From Zygnema cylindricum (taxonomy: Eukaryota; Streptophyta; Zygnematophyceae; Zygnematales; Zygnemataceae), in assembly GCA_037447655.1 (NCBI GenBank), contig JBBHKE010002593.1, positions 1 through 64,000 of the forward strand: DNA of 64,000 nucleotides, given 5' to 3'. The translations under genes and the position numbers were made by a program. The notes below the pieces were generated by a model, which was not told the DNA's origin, did no database searches, and saw only the letters and a list, made by a program, of their open reading frames with translations. Below, piece after piece: positions 56,091 to 64,000 of the stretch; the stretch's first letter is position 1, and each line of letters starts with the position of its first letter.

Positions 56091-56254
56091 TAATCACGTT
56101 TTGTTAAACCATCGCTATTTTGATAAAAAAAATTGTTTTTTTGTTGCCTCGTCCTTTATTTTGCCGTCAGACGTAGGCCTGACGCACATCCAAAGATTGG
56201 ATCTGATAGGATTTGATTCGGTATCTTTAATCACTTTTGCCCTTTTCTATGCAG

Positions 56255-59200
56255 TACATCCCGTCCCATCCGGCGGCCCTTGTTCGAGTAACGTCACCGT
56301 TTCCATCGAGGTCAATTCGATTGCTGACGTGTACCGCCGACTGTCGTATCCGAAGACGACAACAGTGTACTTGCTGTTCGGTTCCAATTTGACGCTGACG
56401 TCACCTATCATTTTGAACGCCAGTTTCGCGTGCTCGATTTTGCAGCCGCTGAACCCCAGCGGTCCGCCGATTTGGATCAAATCCCTGACCGACTATTTCG
56501 TACCGCTGGCGATTTATAATACGAGCAATGTGTACGTTTCCAAGATCAACATCAATCTCCCGTATTTCGGAGCCAATCAGAGGAAGCCTTGCCCTAATAT
56601 TCCGGAATCAGGGTTGGTTCGTCCGGCGGCTTGTGCAGCGATCCACGTCTACAATTCGTACGGAATTTTGGTTTACAATGTAAATTTCTTTAATGTTGTT
56701 TTCAGTTGCGGCATTTGATGTTGGACAGCGTTGGTTCGAGGTTTTACTTTTGACGCACATTTGGTGAACATTAAATCCGCATAGAACTTTAATTTCGAGT
56801 AGTGAACATTTTTTTTTTGCTGTACATTCGATGACTTTAAGACATTGCAGATTGGCTATAGAGTACACGTTGCAATTTAACCTTCGTGTTTTGACATGCA
56901 TTTGCTAAACATTGGACACACATTTCAATGTGATTTTGATGCATATTGGACACAACATTGGAAGATCATAGTTTCAGAATGAGAATAATGTATATTGAAT
57001 AAAAATTAGGCATTGATGCTATATTGAGGTTTTGACGGTAATTCGTAAGAATTTGTTTTATATAAAAATGCCCATGAAATACATATGCTGGTTTGCTTTT
57101 AAATCCGACATTTTAGTCAGCCAGTGCTTTATCCACATTAGAACATCCTGAAATTACGCGTTATTTCATAACTATATGCATATTAATTACCCTTATTTGC
57201 ATGTATAGATGCATTGTAACTGCTGGATTACACGAACATCCGACAACACTGAAAGATGTTGAGCGGCATTGGCTAAAATACCCAAAATTGACAAACATTT
57301 GTTATTACTGTTTGCAGTCCATTGTCAACGGCCGATTGGACATCTATAGAACTTACTCCTCCTCGTTCAACAACCTCACAGTTTACAATCCTTCTGATAC
57401 TATGGCGGTTGTCCGATTCGGAATGTGTGGAAACGCAAGCAACCTCGTCCAATCCAACGTCTCTTTGACAAATAGCGAAATCTACGGTGTGGAATCTCTT
57501 ACATATCTTGTTTGCCATTTCAAGTACACTGTGAGCCACCATTAATTTGGTTAAATTTTGTTTTGTTTTTAATTTTATAGGTTTCTTGCGTTAAAATTGC
57601 AAGGTTATATGGCACGAAGCGATTTATTGTTGAACGTCGAGCAATATTAGTGTCTATTGGTGTCAAATGTACTCTCAAACCTCTACCACATAATTCATAT
57701 AACGGTGTTGAGAAGTCCAAATTCTGCAGTCCAAAGTTATAGATTTGACATACTTTGTCTCTTCCATTGATGGTATCTTTTACGGATTCTGCGGACAGGT
57801 GGTGACGTCGGTATAGTTTTGCACTGGGAAGCTATTGGTGTACAAATCACCGATAGCTACATTCATAACTTCACAAGGTTTGGAATATCTTGCGGATGGG
57901 GAGCGAGTTATGTCGGTGATTGTTTTTACTCTTATATCGCGAGAAACCTATTTGTTGTGGAGCCTTGGAAAGTATATTTCGGAAATGGAGCCTCAATCTA
58001 TTTCAACGCCAAATGGCATAACCCAGGTTTGTTTGAGTTTTCGATTCCACTTTCAGGTTTCTTTTGTTTTAAATTTTACCTCTTCAGACCTATAGCTTTT
58101 TACACCACTTATTCATATTTTGGAAATGAAAGTTTCCTCTTTAAATGCTTTTCCTCTTCTTTTCTTTTCATTGTTTGAATACTCTAAGAAGTCTGAATGT
58201 TGGTGTCTGTTAATTAAAGAGTACCGGGCATGATATTTGCATAATGATGACTTTCAAATGTTTTTGGGATTTCCATGTGTCCAGTAAACTATTTGATTAA
58301 AAATTATGCTGTCGGCGGCCAAACTTGTGTTTACTACGATTGGGCCACATCGGGCGTAATTCTCGATGGAATCGTTTGTATTGGCCAATGGAATGGATTC
58401 AAAATTAACAACGGCAAATTGTATGCATCTGTCGACCCTTATGTCTTTGCTTTGTTTGTTTATTACACTTTGTTCAAGAAACTCTCTATGTTGGGACATT
58501 GGTGTCGCTTTCTTACTGAGTGACAGGGGGCTATCAAAATAACAATATGCTTAAAAATTCAAAGTTGTTACTATATTCTTATCTAATACTTTGTCCTTCA
58601 CTACCTATTTTGTCCTTTCAGCAACGATGTAAAAAATGCTCTTCTCGTAAATGTTCAACAACTGTCGGGATGGATCAGCTGCCAAAATTGGGACAGCAAC
58701 AATTGCCTCCTTAATGGTCGGGCTTGGGTGGATGGGATCGCAAACTTTGTCCGATCCGATCTTTGGTATGCGGTAAGTGAACTTAAATCCCTCTCAATCG
58801 CGTAGCCTTACATATTATCGTCTGTAAAACGGGGCGAATCATTTCTTCCATGTTTCATTCTCACAATTTCAATCTACGAAGGTTTTCGATTCGTGGTAGA
58901 GCTTAATCCCACATTATGTTTTATTTTTCCAGAGTGTGTACTAAGCCTCTCTTCTTGACTGTTTCCATGCTAAGAAATTGGCCTTAATCAACACATACTT
59001 AGTGTGGACCATAATTGTGTGAATAGACTGAAGGGCGATCTCTCTCGATTTGAAATGATCCGCAAAGGTTTTTGTACCCACACCAATTACCCGCTATCCA
59101 CCCGTTACTAAAGTTTGGTGTAAGGGTGTACTTTCGAACTTGCAGAATTGGCCCCGTTACCGTACGATCTGTTCCTTGACCTCGATCGACGGCGTTCCAT

Positions 59201-59610
59201 GCAACCCCGACCGTAACTTAACTGGCGTCCCGTGGAACAGTTCTTTAGCCGCCACTCCTGAACAATCCGGAAACTGCAGCGGCCTCCCGACGGAATCTAC
59301 CGTCGATATGGTCATGTACAACATGTCTGCCACGTGGACTCCAGTTTTCCGTAATTGTAACGAGAGCGTTCCGACAGTTCCGTATCTCAACAAAATTTCG
59401 TACGCACTGTTCAATCGTACGCAACTCACTTTCGATGATCCGACGAAGGGAGATTACGGAATTTCGGATCCCGCGTCGCCAATTTATCAAGTCCGTCCAA
59501 TTTTTCAGGCGGTGAAACGGAGTGAGGTCGGTCCGAAACCGACAAACGAAACTTTTTTTTTTCAGAATTTCAACATTTATTCTCCCAACATTCCCTATTT
59601 GCCATCATGA
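56255..59610 (+). CDS. Secreted right-handed beta-helix (pectin-lyase-like) protein, copy 2
   Basis: Six exons: 56255-56679, 57318-57486, 57799-58026, 58285-58420, 58622-58772 and 59146-59610. Lengths are 425, 169, 228, 136, 151 and 465 nt, identical to copy 1 exon by exon, with the same phases. Introns differ in length and most of their sequence. The protein is almost the same as copy 1, with scattered substitutions (SYVGD for SYIAD, WPRYRT for WPCYRT, CNES for CNLS). There are no stops or indels in coding sequence, so both copies look functional. Role is inferred to be extracellular, probably wall- or mucilage-associated. AATAAA lies at about 59630. Confidence 0.75.
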
Positions 59611-60965
59611 GGTAACTTTATCCTTTTCGAAATAAAATGGATTTTGTGCGGCAACTTCTTCCCATTTTTGCACTATGGGTATTCTCATTTTGATAGTAAG
59701 GAATTTTTCCACAATGTTTCCATAACGAATCAATAAAGAATCTACGCCAAAACTGCCATACCTGTATACTACAATGACAATTTGTCATTTTGTGGACGTT
59801 CTTGTGAAAAATATTTCGATTCAATATTGGACTTGTAAATTTAATATTTACAATGGTTTAGGAGGACGTAAGGAAAGAAAGGGGTCCAAGGAAAAAAACA
59901 AACAAGCGATATTTAACGTTTAGAAGCTGCCCGTTACTTCGGGCACACTAGTGTAAAAAACGCAAGGCGTCCGACGCAACAACACTTTTGAAATGTTTGC
60001 GAATTTTTGGTGTCAGTTCAGCGGGCGGCTCAATCCAATTTTTTGTATTATTAGCGTTCGAATCTCTACCGAATCTTCAAGAAGATTTATCGAATCTTTT
60101 ATAGATTCTATAATGTTCTCCATTCTTGCCCGATTTTTAGCAAATATGATTTAAAATTTCTTTAAACATCGTGTAAACATTCGCAAGCTCCCCATAGATA
60201 AGAAAAATGGGTATAAAATCGGGCGTTACGAATTAGATGTTTGGAAGTTTTTGTTGGAAATTTCCCAACAAGTTTGTGAGGTTGGGTTTAAAATAAAGAG
60301 ATGCATATTTTGTGACTGATTCTCCTAAGCTTTAAAGCGAAATTTTTTAGTTCAACATTTTTGATTGTTGGTTGTATCTTTGTCCTTCATTTTTTTTGGG
60401 AGACTTTAACCTTTTATCACTTGTATATCTCCATATGAGATGCTTGGGGTAATAGTCATGCTAAAGGTCATCCACTTTTTATTTTAATGAACTTTCCATC
60501 TTTTCTGTGGCAACCATTTTGAAGAAGGAAAAATAAGACATTGTCAATATTGGGTGTTTACTTGGTTCAATGTGTGTGACGTTGGAATGCGGATTGCACT
60601 TAAATTGAAGAAGTTTGGAACTTTGGTGACGTGACGTCTTTTGTTTAGTATTTTCAATGTGGATGGTATGTACGATGAGGCTTCTGCTTTTTTTTTGTGC
60701 ACATTGGCTTATATTACATTTGAAATTTTTTTAATGTGTGCTAGTTGATTTTTTATTTTACATGGATTGGCTTTGGAAGTCAATTTTTCTCAATCAGAAA
60801 TTTTGAAATCCCTTAATAAACCTTTGTTGTGAAAAACGGAATATATATACTGATGCGACATCGACATATCAAGCGATTTTTTGTAACATTTACCTGAATG
60901 TTAGTGAAAAAACTGTCCATAATGAATGAAAACCCATAATTTAGGTTCAAATGAAAGAAGAGCAC
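59611..60965. other. 3' flank of beta-helix copy 2
   Basis: 60180-60570 is related to 51130-51680 downstream of copy 1 (for example TATCTCCATATGAGATGCTTG in both). About 500 bp at 59640-60120 has no counterpart there. No gene seen. Confidence 0.5.
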
Positions 60966-60972
60966 CACGATA

Positions 60973-61176
60973 ACCCCCCATCGCTATTTGAATTTATGAT
61001 TTTTCACTCTCATTCGAGTGAGTGTTTTTTGACCCCAAATCATAAAATAGTGTTGATATACTATTCGGTTCATTGGGCAAGTCCGAGCCACTTGGAGAAC
61101 TATACATAATGTAGTGTAGACCCTTCTAATAAAGTGTCAACACTAACAATTCGCACAATCTAATAGCGATGGATGG
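60973..61176. mobile_element. Mariner-like MITE, degenerate
   Basis: CCCCCCATCGCTATTTGAATT at the left and ATCTAATAGCGATGGATGG + TA at the right, with a short inner inverted match (TTTTTGACCCC..). Confidence 0.5.
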
Positions 61177-61659
61177 TACAGATTATCCAATTCCTGTCTT
61201 ATGTAATTTGGAGGTTACCAATTTTCAGGCGGAAAAAAGTCGAATGTTAAGGGCGGAATTCCAATTGAGCACATTATAATATGTATCGCTTTCGGGACGA
61301 AAAAGATAAGCGTTGTTTTTTTAGCTTCGATAAAAGTTATATATAGAACACCGACACACGTGACAATGGGGTCATAATGGAAACCCGCCCTTAAAATCAT
61401 ATACCGCAATATAAAGGACAACCCAAATCGGACTGCCAAAAATAAAATTCTAATTGTGGGACAAAGAGTTGATCTATTTGCTCAGGTATTCATCGAATTT
61501 TGGGCAACTTGAAAGGTATTCATTTCAAAAAGCGTAAAACCTAACATAAAATTAATCTTAAGCTAAAACTAAAATTGCATCAGGGTTTCAAATGTCTAGA
61601 AGAAAACCAATCCAGGCACAAAACAAATTCAAATACCTAAACTTGAAGATTCAATTCTA

Positions 61660-61850
61660 TACATTTCTCCTCTCCCCTCTCCTCTCTTCCCTCTGCTCTT
61701 TCAACACTCTCCTCTTTCCCCGCCATCCTCTTTCCCCTCTGCTTTATCTCCTCTCCCTTTTCTTTCCTCCTTCTCCCCTCCCTCTCTTCCCTCTCTCTCT
61801 CCCCCCTCTTCCTCTTTCCCCTCTCTCTCTCTCCCCTTCCCAACCTCTCC
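61660..61850. repeat. CT-rich microsatellite
   Basis: CTCTCC and CCTCTC repeats. The frames through it are low-complexity and not genes. Confidence 0.85.
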
Positions 61851-61976
61851 CGGTGCATATGACATCCATACCGGCACATCGGAATTGGTGTGCACATCGA
61901 ATCGCGAAAAAAAAAGTACCACGTCGCCACATCGCAACGGCACGATGCGTTACGTATCGTTTCGCCGCAAAGGCTA

Positions 61977-62221
61977 CACCGTGAATCGCTATTAGTGTTA
62001 ATGTTTTTTTTGCCACTTAATACATCTTTTCTCCGTACACACTTGTCGGATTGTGGATCTGACGGTGGCGATTGAAAGGTAAGATTCTCAGCTTCCGATT
62101 GGCGGTCTCAAATTGAAAATTAGACAAGTGTGTACGGAGAAAAGATGTTTTAAGTTGGCGAAAAAATTGTTAACACTAACCAGACAAAAAAAATGTCAAC
62201 ACTAATAGCGATACATGGTGT
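61977..62221. mobile_element. Fold-back mariner-like MITE with inner end duplication
   Basis: TA + CACCGTGAATCGCTATTAGTG at the left and CACTAATAGCGATACATGGTG-type right end + TA. The right end has TTAACACTAACCAGACAAAA followed by a second TCAACACTAATAGCG, so the terminus is partly repeated. Arms pair over about 100 bp. Confidence 0.85.
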
Positions 62222-62324
62222 ACCAGACAAATCTGGTTTCATCCGGCGTGCGACGATTGGTTGCATCTGTTACCCGATAAATTTGGTCTCGTCGGGCGTA
62301 CGGTGCGCATACATGTTAAATACT

Positions 62325-63220
62325 AGTGTTGTGTATCGGTAAGCATTTACCGATAACCGATATGGACCATTTTTCGGGTTCCCCATAATCGATATATTGG
62401 TTCGATATATCGTTATCGGTCTTATCGCCGATAAGTAACCGATAATATCGGGTACTTATCGGCGATAACACCGATAACGATAACTATCGGCGATAAATGT
62501 ACTTACCGTACATCTAGATGTACTAGCCGTACATATAAATGTACGGCATGTACACTCAGCTGTACGTCTTATTCCCCGTACATGCAGAAAGTACAGTAGC
62601 CGCCATGACGTCTGTACTGTTTTGGTACGGATACAATAAAAACGATGTACCTTTCACATCCGACGCCATGGCTTTGTCCCTTTATTCCTTGGGATCCACT
62701 GGACACCTGCCACGTGTCAATCTGTCAGCTTTTTTGGCAAAAGCTGCCAAAAGAGCCATTCCGGGCTCACGCTGGCCGTCCGCTCGTACTTTTTCATTCC
62801 AAGTCGTCCGTTCTATTCCGGCGGCGCGCAGAATATTATTTTACGACCGTTGTACTTTGTGTCCGCCGTCCTTTCCCGTTCCATGCTCACCAGTTTGTCT
62901 GTAAATTTCGTCCGTTGCCGTAAAAAATTTTTGTTCAGTTAACCGGCCAGCGTTTTCTGTGCTGCGTTGCCCGTAATAATATTCAGTTAATAGTTACGGA
63001 ACAGAATCGTACACGTGGCATGACACGCTATATAATGAAAATAGTATAATACAGTATTTAATAACGTAATATAGTATGCGTACTATATATTTTTATAGTT
63101 ATCGCCGATATGGAATTTGTTGGTCTCAGACCGATATATCGGTACCACTGACCGTTCGATAACCGATAACTATAGGTATCGGTGTTATCGCGATAAGTTT
63201 TTTACCGATACACAACACTA
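62325..63220. mobile_element. hAT-like non-autonomous element, 8-bp TSD TTAAATAC
   Basis: TIRs TAGTGTTGTGTATCGGTAA and TTTACCGATACACAACACTA, flanked by TTAAATAC at 62317-62324 and 63221-63228. 896 bp. The interior is rich in TATCGG/CCGATA near both ends. A 121-codon frame (62539-62904) in the middle resembles no transposase. Confidence 0.88.
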
Positions 63221-63257
63221 TTAAATACGATATAGCTATGCACCGTGAATCGCTATC

Positions 63258-63687
63258 AGTAATGTTGTGTATCGGGTAAAATCATATGGCGATAAATTCG
63301 ATATCCGATATATCGGTTATCGATCGTTCTAAGGCCTCGATATATCGCACCGGGACCAACATATTATATCGCGATATATTTGGTAGAAGGTGGGTGTCCG
63401 TACAGATATTGTACGGTAAATCGTACGGAAAATTTTACTCATAAGCCCCCCCCCCGCGCACTGAGCGCGCGCCACGGGAGGTGGGAATGGGGGGCTTTTG
63501 AAAAAAAAATTGACCTAGCGTCACTTTGATATATCGCGATTGAAATATATCGTAATATCAGCCGATATATCGCATAAATATCGCGATATTAAGCTCCTCG
63601 ATATACCAAAGCGATATATCGATTATCGGTTACCCAAAATTAGGTACATATCGAATATCGGCAAGGGGCCTTTGATACACAACACTA
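63258..63687. mobile_element. Second, diverged hAT-like element
   Basis: Left AATGTTGTGTATCGGGTAAAA and right TTTGATACACAACACTA match the first element's ends. Sub-terminal GATATATCG repeats are extensive. No clear 8-bp duplication. Its left edge abuts CACCGTGAATCGCTAT, the terminus of a mariner-like MITE. Includes a GC-rich block (63447-63500). Confidence 0.65.
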
Positions 63688-63929
63688 GTATATACGATAT
63701 AAAAAAGAGGCAGTATACGATATAGCTATAGTTTCGTATAGCTATATATTTACGCCACATATGCATGCGTGTGCTGTTATGTATGTGTATGTGTGCGTTT
63801 GTGGGTGTCATATAATGCTGTCTTATACATACTGTTAGCGTTGGAATTTTATTAGAATTGATCGCACTAAATTATGTTTTGCAAAGCGGCTCATTATGAG
63901 CCACTTGACTAAATCGTGTTACTAATAGA

Positions 63930-64000
63930 GCTCCGCTTATCGTTATTGGTGTTAAAGATTTTTTCGCCAAACATCATTTCTTTTGGCACACTTGTTTGAT
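63930..64000. mobile_element. Fold-back mariner-like MITE, cut by window end
   Basis: GCTCCGCTTATCGTTATTGGTGTTAA, then TTTTTTCGCCA and CATCATTTCTTTTGGCACAC match the left arm of the 39187 element. Confidence 0.65.

Noticed and set aside
62539-62904. Transposase gene inside the hAT-like element
   Set aside because: The 121-codon frame shows no hAT dimerisation or DDE motif, and the element is too short to be autonomous.

Overview
This is a nuclear-type eukaryotic window: sparse, intron-bearing genes sit in a sea of transposable elements, C/T-rich microsatellites and AT-rich filler. Protein evidence points to the green plant lineage. There is a 35-residue-repeat PPR protein, a plant-like ABCG transporter, a Ty1/copia element and a Ty3/gypsy element. 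I infer a streptophyte alga or early-diverging plant, but the sequence alone does not fix the species. Introns are GT-AG and often filled with CT microsatellite.

Layout. 0.4-3.8 kb (+): 3' half of an ABCG transporter in at least five short exons. 4.5-9.8 kb (-): nearly full-length but dead copia element, followed by a gag/LTR piece of a second copia family (9.8-10.7 kb), a degenerate tRNA-like SINE (10.95 kb) and a 5' fragment of the first family (11.2-11.86 kb). 11.86-13.2 kb (-): PPR gene truncated by that copia LTR and carrying one in-frame stop. 14.9-15.55 kb: CT tract. 15.87-16.12 kb (+): C-terminal acid-lipase remnant. 17.7-20.3 kb: unrecognised, partly repetitive ORFs. 20.3-23.8 kb (-): gypsy gag-protease relic. 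23.9-34.0 kb: a dense, nested cluster of small DNA transposons from two families. One has TTA/TAA target duplications and GGGTR..CCCCATG ends (PIF/Harbinger-like). The other has TA flanks and CACCG..AATCGCTATTAG ends (Tc1/mariner-like). 36.4-38.7 kb (+): unrecognised two-exon gene with a Cys pentapeptide repeat. 39.5-40.1 kb: minisatellite. 42.3-47.6 kb (-): LINE with R2-type architecture, split by a solo LTR. 47.7-51.1 and 56.25-59.6 kb (+): tandem duplicate of a six-exon gene for a secreted beta-helix protein. 62.3-63.7 kb: two hAT-like elements.

The genes show no operon-like organisation. The recurring theme is mobile-element turnover: insertions inside insertions, an LTR ending the PPR gene, a solo LTR inside a reverse transcriptase, and a LINE abutting the 5' end of one beta-helix copy. 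The best candidates for real, working genes are the ABCG gene, the two beta-helix copies and the 36.4-kb gene. Splice calls are by eye from GT/AG sites, reading phase and (for the duplicates) comparison between copies.
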